The position numbers and the translations under genes were made by a program. A stretch of DNA of 64,000 bases from Pseudomonas sp. 102515 (GTDB taxonomy: Bacteria > Pseudomonadota > Gammaproteobacteria > Pseudomonadales > Pseudomonadaceae), in assembly GCF_031085165.1 (NCBI RefSeq), contig NZ_JAVHTY010000002.1:186001-250000 (forward strand), in the 5' to 3' direction. Shown piece by piece: positions 24,125 to 33,124 of the stretch (position 1 is its first letter; each line of letters starts with the position of its first letter). The notes below the pieces were generated by a model. That model worked only from the letters and a program-made list of their open reading frames with translations. It did no database searches and was not told where the DNA came from.

Positions 24125-25723
24125 TCAGCGGTCGAGGCTTACGCCATAGAAACCGGTGACGCCGAAGGGATTGATCTTGAAGCCCTGCACTTCTTTGCGC
24201 ATGGGCTGGGACACCACCGAGTGGGCCATGGGGCTCACCGGCACCTGCTGGCGAATGAGCGCCTGCGCCTGCTCGTAGAGACAGATGCGCTCGGCCCGAT
24301 CGTTGCTGGTCTTGGCCTTCTGGATGAGGGCGTCGTAGTCCTTGTCGCACCAGCGCGCATAGTTGCTGCCGCCGATGGCGCTGCAGCCGTAGAGCACGCC
24401 CAGCCAGTTGTCCGGATCGCCGTTGTCGCCGGTCCAGCCATAGGTCAGCACATCGTGTTCGCCGGCCTTGGCGCGCTTGATGTACTCGCCCCATTCGTAG
24501 CTGACGATCCTGGCCTTGATGCCGACCTTGGCCCAGTCCTGCTGGATCATCTGCGCCGACTGGCGGGCGTTGGGATTGGAGGCGCGCTGTACGGTCATGG
24601 CCCAGAGGGCGATCTCGGTACCGTCCTCTATCCCCGCCTGCTTGAGCAGCACGCGGGCCTTGGTCGGGTCATAGGGCGCGCCCTTGATGGTGGTGTCGTA
24701 GGACCACTGATTCGGCGGGATCACGTTCTGTGCGACCTGGCCGGCCCCCTGGAACACGGTGTCGACGATGGCCTGCTTGTTGATGGCCATGTCCAGGGCG
24801 CGGCGTACCTCGGGCTTGTCCAGCGGCGGATGCTGGACGTTGTAGGCGAGGAAGCCGACGTTGAAGCCCGGCTGCTGCAGCACCTTGAGGTTGGCATCCT
24901 GCTTCATCTCCACCAGGTCCGCCGGGCGCGCATAGCCGCTGACCTGGCATTCGTTGGCCTTGAGCTTCTGCAGACGGGTGGCGGCGTCGGGGGTGATGGC
25001 GAAGATCAGGTTGTCGAGCTTGACGTCCTCGGGCTTCCAGTAGTCCGGATTGCCCTTGAAGCGGATCACCGCATCCTTCTGGTAGCGGCTGAAGACGAAG
25101 GGCCCGGTGCCGATGGGCTGCTGGTTGAGCAGCTCGGGCTTGCCTTCCTTGAGCAACTGCGCGGCGTACTCGGCCGATTGAATGGAGGCGAAGCTCATGG
25201 CCAGGTCGGCGGCGAAGGCGGCATCGACCTTGTTCAGGGTGAAGACCACGGTGCGGTCGTCGACCTTGGCCACCTTGGCGATGTTCTGGTCCAGCCCCAT
25301 GTCGGTGAAGTAGGGGAATTCCGTAGGATAGGCCTTACGGAAGGGCTGCTCCTCGTTGAGCATGCGCTGGAAGGTGAAGACCACGTCGTCGGCGTTGAAG
25401 TCGCGAGTTGGCTTGAAGTAGTCGGTGCTGTGGAATTTCACGCCCTGGCGCAGGTGGAAGGTGTAGGTCCTGCCATCCGCGCTCACGTCCCACTGGGTCG
25501 CCAGGCCCGGCTCCAGGGTGGTGCCGCCGCGCTGGAACTGCACCAGGCGGTTGAAGACCGTTTCCGCCGAGGCATCGAATTCGGTGCCCGAGGTGTATTG
25601 CGCGGGATCGAAACCGGCGGGGCTGGCTTCCGAGCAGTAGACGAGATTGCTCGCCGCCTGGGCGAGCGGAGCGCAGGCGAGCAGGCTCGCCGCCAGCAAC
25701 GAGTAGGCGTAGGGAAGGCGCAT
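24125..25723 (-). CDS. Periplasmic dipeptide/peptide-binding protein (SBP family 5), second of three
   Basis: The 532-residue precursor has signal MRLPYAYSLLAASLLACAPLAQA. The mature part begins SNLVYCSEASPAGFDPAQYT and shares [30 protein letters not shown] and [20 protein letters not shown] with its neighbours. A LACAP string in the signal is not a convincing lipobox. ATG 25723 gives the signal peptide. A 15-bp hairpin separates it from the first binding-protein gene. Confidence 0.93.
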   Translation of the reverse strand: MRLPYAYSLLAASLLACAPLAQAASNLVYCSEASPAGFDPAQYTSGTEFDASAETVFNRLVQFQRGGTTLEPGLATQWDVSADGRTYTFHLRQGVKFHSTDYFKPTRDFNADDVVFTFQRMLNEEQPFRKAYPTEFPYFTDMGLDQNIAKVAKVDDRTVVFTLNKVDAAFAADLAMSFASIQSAEYAAQLLKEGKPELLNQQPIGTGPFVFSRYQKDAVIRFKGNPDYWKPEDVKLDNLIFAITPDAATRLQKLKANECQVSGYARPADLVEMKQDANLKVLQQPGFNVGFLAYNVQHPPLDKPEVRRALDMAINKQAIVDTVFQGAGQVAQNVIPPNQWSYDTTIKGAPYDPTKARVLLKQAGIEDGTEIALWAMTVQRASNPNARQSAQMIQQDWAKVGIKARIVSYEWGEYIKRAKAGEHDVLTYGWTGDNGDPDNWLGVLYGCSAIGGSNYARWCDKDYDALIQKAKTSNDRAERICLYEQAQALIRQQVPVSPMAHSVVSQPMRKEVQGFKINPFGVTGFYGVSLDR

Positions 25724-25750
25724 GGGTCTTACTCCATCAGTCAAATGAAC

Positions 25751-25785
25751 GGCCAAGGCCGGGAGTCTGGCTCCCGACCCTGGCC
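25751..25785 (-). terminator. Strong intercistronic hairpin after the first peptide-binding gene
   Basis: Arms 25751-25765 and 25771-25785 pair over 15 positions with two mismatches around TCTGG. No T run follows on the minus strand. It fits a 3-prime stabilising or partial-termination hairpin in the 70-nt gap between two binding-protein genes. Confidence 0.6.
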
Positions 25786-25793
25786 AAGCGGCT

Positions 25794-27392
25794 TCACTTG
25801 CTGACGCTGACGCCGTAGAACTCGTTCAACCCGAAGGGGCTGATCTTGTAGTCCTGGACTTCCTTGCGCATCGGCATGTAGACCGTGGAATGCGCGATGG
25901 GCGTCATGGGCACCTGCTGCTTGAGCACCTGCTGGGCCTGTTCGTAGAGCTTGGTGCGCTCGCCCTGGTCGGTCACGCGCTTGGCCTTGACCACCAGATC
26001 GTCGAAGGGCTTGTAGCACCAGCGGGAATAGTTGTTGCCGCCGATGGCGTTGCAGCCGAAGAGGGTCGCCAGCCAGTTGTCCGGGTCACCGTTGTCGCCG
26101 CTCCAGCCGATCAGCATGATGTCGTGCTCGCCGGCCTTGGCGCGCTTGTTGTACTCGCCCCATTCGTAGCTGACGATCTTGGTCTTGACGCCGATCTTGG
26201 CCCAGTCCTGTTGCAGGATTTCCGCCATCAGACGAGCGTTGGGGTTATAGGGACGTTGCACCGGCATGGCCCAGAGGGTGAACTCGGTGCCTTCCTTGAA
26301 ACCGGCCTCCTTGAGCAGGGCCTTGGCCTTCTCCGGGTCGTAGGGCGCGTCCTTGATGGATTTGTCGTAGGACCATTGGGTCGGCGGCATGGCATTGACC
26401 GCCACCTGGCCGGCGCCCTGGTAGACGGCGTTGATGATGGCCTGCTTGTTGACGGCCATGTCCAGTGCCTGACGCACCTTGAGGTTGCCCAGATCGCCGT
26501 GCTGGGTGTTGTAGGAGATGTAGCCCAGGTTGAAGCCCGGCTGCGAGGGCAGCTTGAGATTCGGGTCCTTCTTCAGCCCGTCCAGGTCCGCCGGACGCGG
26601 ATAGACGGTGATCTGGCATTCACCGGCCTTGAGTTTCTGCATCCGCACCGAAGGATCGGTGTTGATGGAGAAGATCAGATTGTCCACCTTGGGACCATCG
26701 ACCTTGTCCCAGTAGTCCGGGTTGGCCTTGTAGCGGATCACCGCATCCTTCTGGTAGCGGCTGAAGACGAAGGGACCGGTGCCGATCGGCTTCTGGTTGA
26801 TCTCGGCAGCCTTGCCGGCCTTGAGCAGCTTGTCGGCGTATTCGGCCGACTGGATCGACGGGAAGGGCATCGCCAGATTCTGCAGGAAGGCCGCATCCAC
26901 TTCGTTGAGGGTCATGCGCACCGTGTAGTCGTCGACCTTTTCCACCTTGGCGATGTTCTGGTCGAGGCCCATGTCGGTGAAGTAGGGGAATTCGGTGGGG
27001 TAGGCCTTGCGGAACGGATTGTCCTTGTCCAGCATGCGCTGGAAGGTGAACAGGACGTCATCGGCATCGAAGTCGCGGGTTGGCTTGAAGTAGTCCGTGG
27101 TGTGGAATTTCACGCCCTTGCGCAGGTGGAAGGTGTACACCTTGCCGTCTTCGCTGATGTCCCAGCTCTCCGCCAGACCCGGCTTGACCTGGGTACCGCC
27201 GCGCTCGAACTGGGTCAGCTTGTTGAAGACGGTTTCCGCCGAAGCATCGAAGTCCGTGCCGGTGGTGTATTGCGCCGGATCGAAACCGGCCGGGCTGCCT
27301 TCGGAGCAGAACACCAGGTTGGTCGCCTGGGCCAGGGGTGCGCCGGCCAGCAGACCGGAAGCGAAGAGGGCAGCGAGTACGTTCTTGTGCAT
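25794..27392 (-). CDS. dppA: Periplasmic dipeptide/peptide-binding protein (SBP family 5), first of three
   Basis: The 532-residue precursor (signal MHKNVLAALFASGLLAGAPLAQA) is the promoter-proximal gene of the operon. Motifs are [60 protein letters not shown] and [19 protein letters not shown]. This is the DppA pattern for peptides of two to three residues. ATG 27392 is preceded by GGAG in AGGTCTCC-proximal sequence. All three paralogues keep the binding core, so they probably differ in peptide preference. Confidence 0.94.
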   Translation of the reverse strand: MHKNVLAALFASGLLAGAPLAQATNLVFCSEGSPAGFDPAQYTTGTDFDASAETVFNKLTQFERGGTQVKPGLAESWDISEDGKVYTFHLRKGVKFHTTDYFKPTRDFDADDVLFTFQRMLDKDNPFRKAYPTEFPYFTDMGLDQNIAKVEKVDDYTVRMTLNEVDAAFLQNLAMPFPSIQSAEYADKLLKAGKAAEINQKPIGTGPFVFSRYQKDAVIRYKANPDYWDKVDGPKVDNLIFSINTDPSVRMQKLKAGECQITVYPRPADLDGLKKDPNLKLPSQPGFNLGYISYNTQHGDLGNLKVRQALDMAVNKQAIINAVYQGAGQVAVNAMPPTQWSYDKSIKDAPYDPEKAKALLKEAGFKEGTEFTLWAMPVQRPYNPNARLMAEILQQDWAKIGVKTKIVSYEWGEYNKRAKAGEHDIMLIGWSGDNGDPDNWLATLFGCNAIGGNNYSRWCYKPFDDLVVKAKRVTDQGERTKLYEQAQQVLKQQVPMTPIAHSTVYMPMRKEVQDYKISPFGLNEFYGVSVSK

Positions 27393-27497
27393 GGAGACCT
27401 CATGTCGGGGACGGCGCAACACGATGTGGCGTTGCGAAACAGAATGCCGGTGTCTTGTGGACAGATGAGCCCACATGCACAGCTTATGCCCATGTCC

Positions 27498-27515
27498 ATA
27501 GCTCAGGCGAGCTAT
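27498..27515. promoter_or_regulatory. Inverted repeat in the dpp operon promoter region
   Basis: ATAGCTC-AGGC-GAGCTAT is a perfect 7-bp inverted repeat about 106 bp upstream of the first binding-protein start. It may be an operator for the minus-strand operon. No regulator gene is adjacent. No other feature is evident in 27393-27584. Confidence 0.35.
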
Positions 27516-27584
27516 TGACCCTGAGCGACCCAAACAGGAAGCAGATGTCGCAAAGATGTAAGACGGGGTGTCGTGGCAGGAAGA

Positions 27585-27609
27585 CGGTGCGCACTAAAAG
27601 TGCGCACCG
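27585..27609. terminator. Perfect 11-bp hairpin between the SIMPL gene and the dpp operon
   Basis: CGGTGCGCACT-AAA-AGTGCGCACCG lies 30 nt past the stop of the minus-strand SIMPL gene and upstream of the dpp promoter region. There is no real T run, so it could be a weak terminator or an operator. Confidence 0.5.
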
Positions 27610-27638
27610 AAACAGCGTTGTTACTTTTTTGCACTGGA

Positions 27639-28346
27639 TCAGGGCATCTGTACTTCGATGGTGCCGCCCGCGGTCACTTCGACGGTGGTGCTGCCGGGGG
27701 CAACGTCCGGAGTCACCGCGTCACTGGCGGCCTTCATCGCCGACATGCGCAGCATCGGCAGCGGCTGGGGTACGCCGCTGGTGCCCAGGTCCAGGTTGAC
27801 GATGCGATAGCCCGAGCCACCCAGGGCCTCGGTGGCCAGCTGGGCGCGCGCCTTGAAGGCGGCCACGGCGTCCTTGAACAGGGCATCCTCCTGCTGCTTG
27901 CGGGTGCCGTCGGCGATGGTGAATTGCAGGTTGCCCATCTTAAGGTTGCCCAGCAGCTCGCCGGTCAGCTTGGACAGCGCGGCGAAGTCGGCGCTTTCCA
28001 GACGCAGTTCACCGCGCTCGCGCCAGGCATTGATGGCGCGGCCCTGGTCTTCGTAGACCGGGTAGGTGTTGCGATTACCCAGGGAGACGTCCACGCCCGC
28101 AACCTTGCGCGCCTGTTCCAGGGCCGCGTTGAGGGTCTTGGTGGTGTCGCTGGCCAGGGCCGCCGGATCCTGGCCCTGGCTTTCGGTATAGAGCATGACC
28201 TGCATGCGGTCGCGCGGTACCTCGCGGCTGACCTCGGCCCTCAGGCTGATCTGGTTGTAGCGCGCTTCGTCGGCCTGGACGCCGGTGGCGAGCAGGGCGC
28301 TGAACAGGGCGGCGCCCAGTACGAGCGGACGTAGGGAAAAGGTCAT
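27639..28346 (-). CDS. SIMPL-domain (DUF541) periplasmic protein
   Basis: The 235-residue precursor has a signal peptide (MTFSLRPLVLGAALFSALLATGVQA). The SIMPL domain follows (YNQISLRAEVSREVPRDRMQVMLYTESQG ... LESADFAALSKLTGELL ... LFKDAVAAFKARAQLATEALG). Members are periplasmic or outer-membrane-associated; some are linked to oxidative stress, but the biochemical role is unknown. It is divergent from roxSR. The order SIMPL gene next to roxSR and dpp is also what I recall from P. aeruginosa. Confidence 0.88.
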   Translation of the reverse strand: MTFSLRPLVLGAALFSALLATGVQADEARYNQISLRAEVSREVPRDRMQVMLYTESQGQDPAALASDTTKTLNAALEQARKVAGVDVSLGNRNTYPVYEDQGRAINAWRERGELRLESADFAALSKLTGELLGNLKMGNLQFTIADGTRKQQEDALFKDAVAAFKARAQLATEALGGSGYRIVNLDLGTSGVPQPLPMLRMSAMKAASDAVTPDVAPGSTTVEVTAGGTIEVQMP

Positions 28347-28446
28347 GGTGTTCTCCTGATTGGCGGTACGGAAGCGGTGTGACCGCGGACCCGGCGGATG
28401 GTGCGTCGCTTTGCCGCGTCGGCGGCTGAGGGCGGACGGCTCTCGC

Positions 28447-28452
28447 TATAAT
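28447..28452 (+). promoter_or_regulatory. Probable -10 element (TATAAT) for roxSR
   Basis: A perfect TATAAT lies 73 nt upstream of the roxS ATG in the 178-bp divergent gap. No convincing -35 box is seen at 17-bp spacing, so an activator may be needed. Confidence 0.5.
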
Positions 28453-28524
28453 GCCGAGTCTGCTCTGACCGGCAGGCCCGCCAGGGGCTGCCGTCTCGAT
28501 CGTTTCTTGCGCCTGGAACCTCGC

Positions 28525-29784
28525 ATGTTCTCCTTGCCCGTTCAATGGTTGTCCGCCAATCGCCAGAATCTCGGGCGCCTGGTCATCATCCGCGTGCTGG
28601 TGCTGGCCGCCCAGGCCGGCTCGGTGGGCATCGCCCGCCTGTCGGGCATCGTCCAGCTGCCCTGGACGGCCCTGGCCATCACCCTGGGCGTCTCGGCGGT
28701 GCTCTGCCTGTTCGCCGCCCTGCGGCTGACCCGCCCCTGGCCGGTCACCGAGCAGGAATACGCGGCGCACCTGGGTTGCGACCTGGCCATCCACAGTGCC
28801 CTGCTGTATTTCGCCGGGGGTCCGACCAACCCCTTCGCCTCCTATTACCTGGTGCCCCTGACCATCGCCGCGGCTACGCTGCCCTGGCTCTATACCCTGG
28901 TACTGGCGGCCCTGACCCTGGCGGTCTTCTCGCTGATGCTGCTGTCCTACGAGCCGCTGCATCTGCTGGTGGCCAACGATGGCGCGGTGCTCAGCTACGG
29001 CATGTGGCTGAGCTTCGCCCTGTCCGCCGCCGTCATCACCCTGTTCGTCGCGCGCATGGCCACCGCCCTGCGCGAGCAGGAAAGCCTGCAGGCCCAGCGC
29101 CGCGAACAGGCCATGCGCGATCAGCAACTGCTGGCCGTGGCCACCCAGGCCGCCGGCGCCGCCCACGAGTTGAGTACGCCCCTGTCCACCATGAGCGTGC
29201 TGCTCAAGGAACTGCAGCAGGAGTACGGTAGTCAGCCGACCCTGAGTGAGGACCTGGCGCTGTTGCAGGCCCAGGTCGGGCAGTGCAAGCAGACCCTGCA
29301 GCAACTGGTACGCGCCGCCGAAGCCGACCGCCGCCAGACGGTGCAGGAGCAGACCGCCGTGGAATGGCTGGAAGCGACCATGGATCGCTGGCACCTGATG
29401 CGACCGGAAGCTACCTACAGCTTCGAGGTGGTCAGCCTGGGCACGCCGCCGCGCCTGACGCCGCCGGTCGAACTTACCCAGGCACTGCTGAATCTACTCA
29501 ACAATGCCGCCGATGCCTGCCCGGAAAACCTGGCCATCCGTCTGCACTGGGATGCCCGCGAGCTGTGCCTGTCGATCCGCGATCACGGCGCCGGGGTGCC
29601 CCTGGCCATCGCCGAGCAGCTCGGCAAGCCCTTCTTCACTACCAAGGGCAAGGGCTTCGGCCTGGGCCTGTTTCTCAGCCAGGCCAGCGTCACCCGCGCC
29701 GGCGGCACGGTGAAGCTCTACAATCACGAAGAAGGCGGCACCCTGACCGAATTGCGCCTGCCGCGGCACTACGCCCTGGCGTGA
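28525..29784 (+). CDS. roxS: Redox-sensing histidine kinase RoxS (RegB/PrrB family)
   Basis: The 419-residue sensor kinase has six hydrophobic segments in the first ~185 residues. The quinone-site loop GGPTNPF characteristic of RegB lies between two of them. Then come the H-box AAHELSTPLSTM (His214), N-box LLNLLNNAADAC, G1 RDHGAGVP and G2 GFGLGLFLS. It senses respiratory redox state, probably through the quinone pool, and phosphorylates RoxR, encoded 16 nt downstream. The pair controls terminal oxidase choice in Pseudomonas. ATG 28525 directly precedes the first helix region. Confidence 0.94.
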   Translation: MFSLPVQWLSANRQNLGRLVIIRVLVLAAQAGSVGIARLSGIVQLPWTALAITLGVSAVLCLFAALRLTRPWPVTEQEYAAHLGCDLAIHSALLYFAGGPTNPFASYYLVPLTIAAATLPWLYTLVLAALTLAVFSLMLLSYEPLHLLVANDGAVLSYGMWLSFALSAAVITLFVARMATALREQESLQAQRREQAMRDQQLLAVATQAAGAAHELSTPLSTMSVLLKELQQEYGSQPTLSEDLALLQAQVGQCKQTLQQLVRAAEADRRQTVQEQTAVEWLEATMDRWHLMRPEATYSFEVVSLGTPPRLTPPVELTQALLNLLNNAADACPENLAIRLHWDARELCLSIRDHGAGVPLAIAEQLGKPFFTTKGKGFGLGLFLSQASVTRAGGTVKLYNHEEGGTLTELRLPRHYALA

Positions 29785-29800
29785 ATGCCTGGAGAATTCT

Positions 29801-30361
29801 ATGACTGACGACCTCAACAGCGGTTTCGACGACCAGCCCCATATCCTGCTGGTCGACGACGATCCCACCTTTACCCGGGTGATGGCCCGCGCCATGGATC
29901 GCCGCGGCCTGCGCGTGTCCATCGCCGACAGTGCCGAGGAAGGCCTGCAACTGGCCAAGGAAGACTTGCCGGACTACGCCGTGCTCGACCTGAAGATGGA
30001 AGGCGACTCGGGTCTGGTGCTGCTGCCCCAGCTGCTGGAGCTGCATCCGGAGATGCGCGTGGTGATCCTCACCGGCTATTCCAGCATCGCCACCGCGGTG
30101 GAAGCCATCAAGCGTGGCGCCACCAACTACCTGTGCAAGCCAGCCGATGCCGACGACGTCCTGGCCGGCCTGCTCGCCCAGCACGCCGATCTCGACACCC
30201 TGGTGCCGGACAATCCCATGTCGGTGGATCGCCTGCAGTGGGAACACATCCAGCGGGTGCTGTCCGAGCACGAAGGCAACATCTCGGCGACCGCGCGCGC
30301 CCTGGGCATGCACCGCCGTACCCTGCAGCGCAAGCTGCAGAAGCGTCCGGTACGTCGCTGA
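29801..30361 (+). CDS. roxR: Response regulator RoxR (RegA/PrrA family)
   Basis: The 186-residue protein has a receiver domain (HILLVDDDPTF, phosphoacceptor D63 in VLDLKMEGDSG, LTGYSSIATAVEAIKRGA). A short Fis-type helix-turn-helix ends it (EHIQRVLSEHEGNISATARALGMHRRTLQRKLQK), which is the RegA architecture. It is co-transcribed with roxS. A GC-rich 8-bp hairpin TCGCCCAC/GTGGGCGA (30371-30393) follows and may end the transcript. Confidence 0.95.
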   Translation: MTDDLNSGFDDQPHILLVDDDPTFTRVMARAMDRRGLRVSIADSAEEGLQLAKEDLPDYAVLDLKMEGDSGLVLLPQLLELHPEMRVVILTGYSSIATAVEAIKRGATNYLCKPADADDVLAGLLAQHADLDTLVPDNPMSVDRLQWEHIQRVLSEHEGNISATARALGMHRRTLQRKLQKRPVRR

Positions 30362-30370
30362 GGCATGCCA

Positions 30371-30393
30371 TCGCCCACGATCTGCGTGGGCGA
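30371..30393 (+). terminator. Hairpin after roxR
   Basis: TCGCCCAC-GATCTGC-GTGGGCGA is a perfect 8-bp stem 9 nt after the roxR stop. There is no T run, so its strength as a terminator is uncertain. Confidence 0.45.
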
Positions 30394-30483
30394 AACTGTT
30401 ACATTGTTTCAGTCAGAATTCGTTCAGGCTCTCCGGCATAGGCTGTGCAGGCGTCTCGTTGAGCAGTCCTTGAGAGTCCGAGC

Positions 30484-32217
30484 ATGTCCGAATCCGCCGT
30501 ACCCGTGCCCTCCGTCTACGGGGCTTCCCGTGGGCATTTCCTGGCCCGCGTCTGGGCCCTGATCACTCCCTATTGGCGCAGCGAAGAGAAAGGCAAGGCC
30601 TGGCTCCTGCTGTCAGTGGTCATCGCCCTGTCCCTGGCCGGAGTCGGCCTGTCGGTGGCCCTGAACACCTGGTACCGCTACTTCTACGACGCCCTGCAGA
30701 ATCGCGATCTGGCCGCCTTCATCCGGCTGATGCTGTATTTCTGCGGGCTGGCCGCCACTGCCATCCTGCTGGCCGTGTACCGGCTCTATCTGACCCAGGC
30801 GCTGACCATCAACTGGCGCCGGTGGCTGACCGAAAAGCACTTCGGCCTGTGGCTGTCCGATCGCAACTACTACCAGCTGGAGCGCGAAGGCGGCGCCGAC
30901 AACCCCGACCAGCGCCTCACCGAAGACATCCGTGACTTCGCCGAAACCACCCTGAGCCTGGGGCTGGGTTTCATCCGTACCGTGGTCAGCCTGGTGTCCT
31001 TCAGTATCATTCTGTTCGGCATCTCCGGCGACATCACCCTGTTCGGCATCACCATCCCCGCCTACATGTTCTGGGCGGCGCTGATCTACGCCACCATCGG
31101 CACCTGGCTGACCCATCTGATCGGCCGCCGGCTGATCGGCCTCTACAACCAGCAGCAGCGCTACGAAGCCGACCTGCGTTTCGGCCTGATCCGCGTGCGC
31201 GAGAAGGCCGAGAGCGTGGCGCTGTTCCGCGGCGAAGCCAACGAGCACCGGCGCCTGCTGGATCGCTTCGGCTACGTCTGGGGCAACTACCACCTGGTGA
31301 TGAACTACACCAAGCGGCTGACCTTCTTCACCGCCGGCTACAGCCAGATCGCCATCATCGCCGGCTTCGTGCTGGCGGCGCCGCGCTACTTCTCCGGCAA
31401 GATCCAGCTGGGCGACCTGATGCAGATCAACTCGGCCTTCGGCAATGTCCAGGAGAGTCTCAGCTGGTTCGTCGACGCCTACGTCAGCCTGGCCGGCTGG
31501 CGCGCCGTCTCCGATCGTCTGCTGACCTTTCGCGAGGCCATGGCCGAATTCAGCCAGGAGGCCGATATCCTGGTGCCCCATGCCAGTGACAGCGACCTGA
31601 TCCTGGAAGGGTTGTCCCTGGGCGCCGCTGGCCGGTTGCTGCTGCATCCCACCGATCTGCGCATCGTCCGTGGCGAGCACCTGCTGATCGAGGGTGCCTC
31701 GGGCAGCGGCAAGAGCACCCTGTTGCGGGCCCTGGCCGGACTCTGGCGGCAGGGGCAGGGCGGTATCGCCGTACCGCCGGGGCGCCAGCTGTTCCTGCCG
31801 CAGCAACCCTATCTGCCCATCGGCACCCTGCGCGAAGCCCTGGCCTATCCGCAGCCGGTGGGGGCCTACACCGACGAGCGCCTGGGCGAAGTCCTGCGGC
31901 ACTGCCGCCTGGACCACCTGGTGGAGCACCTCGACGAAAGCCGTCATTGGGAACGTACCCTGTCACCGGGCGAGCAGCAGCGCGTCGCCCTGGCCCGGGC
32001 GCTGCTCTATGCCCCCGACTGGCTGTTTCTCGACGAAGCCAGTTCGGCGTTGAGCGAGGCGGACGAGCGGGCCCTCTATGAGCGCCTGCTGGCGGAAAAC
32101 CCCGGTCTGACCCTGGTCAGCGTCGGCCATCGTCCGAGTCTGCGCGCCTACCATCGTCGCCACCTGTTGCTGGAGGGTAAAGAGTTGCGTCCTAGAGCGG
32201 TCGGCGAAGCATTCTGA
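30484..32217 (+). CDS. SbmA/YddA-like ABC transporter, fused permease and ATPase
   Basis: The 577-residue half-transporter has an N-terminal SbmA/BacA-like membrane domain (NTWYRYFYDALQNRDLAAF, TINWRRWLTEKHFGLWLSDRNYYQLE, DNPDQRLTEDIRDF). It is fused to an ATPase with Walker A GASGSGKST near residue 404, signature LSPGEQQRVALARAL and Walker B WLFLDEASSAL. This is the YddA/ABCD-like architecture, acting as a dimer. Related proteins move peptides, vitamin B12 or bleomycin-type compounds; the substrate here is unknown. ATG 30484 has GAGAG upstream. Confidence 0.88.
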   Translation: MSESAVPVPSVYGASRGHFLARVWALITPYWRSEEKGKAWLLLSVVIALSLAGVGLSVALNTWYRYFYDALQNRDLAAFIRLMLYFCGLAATAILLAVYRLYLTQALTINWRRWLTEKHFGLWLSDRNYYQLEREGGADNPDQRLTEDIRDFAETTLSLGLGFIRTVVSLVSFSIILFGISGDITLFGITIPAYMFWAALIYATIGTWLTHLIGRRLIGLYNQQQRYEADLRFGLIRVREKAESVALFRGEANEHRRLLDRFGYVWGNYHLVMNYTKRLTFFTAGYSQIAIIAGFVLAAPRYFSGKIQLGDLMQINSAFGNVQESLSWFVDAYVSLAGWRAVSDRLLTFREAMAEFSQEADILVPHASDSDLILEGLSLGAAGRLLLHPTDLRIVRGEHLLIEGASGSGKSTLLRALAGLWRQGQGGIAVPPGRQLFLPQQPYLPIGTLREALAYPQPVGAYTDERLGEVLRHCRLDHLVEHLDESRHWERTLSPGEQQRVALARALLYAPDWLFLDEASSALSEADERALYERLLAENPGLTLVSVGHRPSLRAYHRRHLLLEGKELRPRAVGEAF

Positions 32218-32264
32218 TATGGACTGGGCGGTCTAAATCGGGCGTTTGGGAAGAGGGGGGTGCT

Positions 32265-33053
32265 ATGATTCCAGAGTCCCTTCAATCGGTACGAGAATCC
32301 ATGTCAGCACCCACCGTATCCCGCCCCCGAAAAAGACCCCGTAGCCTGGCAGAAGAGGTCGTCGGTGTGCTGATCCAGCAGATCGGCGACGGCCAGTTCC
32401 AGCCCGGCGACAAGCTTCCCACCGAGTCGGCCATTATGCAGGCTCAGGGCGTGAGCCGCACCGTGGTACGCGAGGCCATTTCCCGGCTGCAGGCCGGCGG
32501 CTATGTGGAGACTCGCCACGGTATCGGCACCTTCGTGCTGGAGCGGCGCCCCGAGTCGCCGCTGCCGATCGATCCGGCCACCATCACCACCCTCAAGGAC
32601 GTGCTGGCGATGCTCGAGTTGCGCATCAGCCTGGAAGTCGAGGCCGCCGGCCTGGCCGCCCAGCGCCGCTCGGCCGAGCAACTGCAGGCGATGTGGGCGC
32701 TGCTGGAAGCCATGCGGACCGGCGTCGAGCAGCCCGATCGCGCGGTGAGCGCCGACCTGGAGCTGCACCTGCTGATCGCCAGCTCGACCGGCAATCGCTA
32801 TTTCAGTGACATCATGAGCTATCTGGGCACGGTGCTGATTCCCCGTACCCGCCTCAATTCCGCCTATCTCGCCCACGATGACCAGCAGCTCTACCAGCGC
32901 CGTCTGGATGCCGAGCACGAAGCCATCGTCCAGGCCATCGAAGACGGCAACCTGGAGGCGGCCCGCGCCGCCATGCGTCTGCACCTGAGCAACAGTCGCG
33001 AACGGCTGAGACGTGCCCATGAAGAAATGGAGCGTCAGGCGGAAGAGGTCTGA
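32265..33053 (+). CDS. GntR-family regulator, FadR/FCD subfamily
   Basis: The 262-residue protein has an N-terminal winged helix (SLAEEVVGVLIQQIGDGQFQPGDKLPTESAIM ... VSRTVVREAISRLQAGGYVETRHGIGTFV) and an all-helical FCD ligand-binding domain (MLELRISLEVEAAGLAAQR ... DLELHLLIASSTGNRYFSDI ... EHEAIVQAIEDGNLEAARAAMRLHL). ATG 32265 is chosen for the strong GAGGGGGG 5 nt upstream; ATG 32301 has none. The neighbour kdgD suggests the effector is a hexarate or its breakdown product, which is inference from context. Confidence 0.9.
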   Translation: MIPESLQSVRESMSAPTVSRPRKRPRSLAEEVVGVLIQQIGDGQFQPGDKLPTESAIMQAQGVSRTVVREAISRLQAGGYVETRHGIGTFVLERRPESPLPIDPATITTLKDVLAMLELRISLEVEAAGLAAQRRSAEQLQAMWALLEAMRTGVEQPDRAVSADLELHLLIASSTGNRYFSDIMSYLGTVLIPRTRLNSAYLAHDDQQLYQRRLDAEHEAIVQAIEDGNLEAARAAMRLHLSNSRERLRRAHEEMERQAEEV

Positions 33054-33124
33054 AACAGGGCTTGAGCGCGTCGAGGAGCATTTTTCTGGTTGGGGCTTGC
33101 CCCTTCCATAAGAGAGGTTGTACG

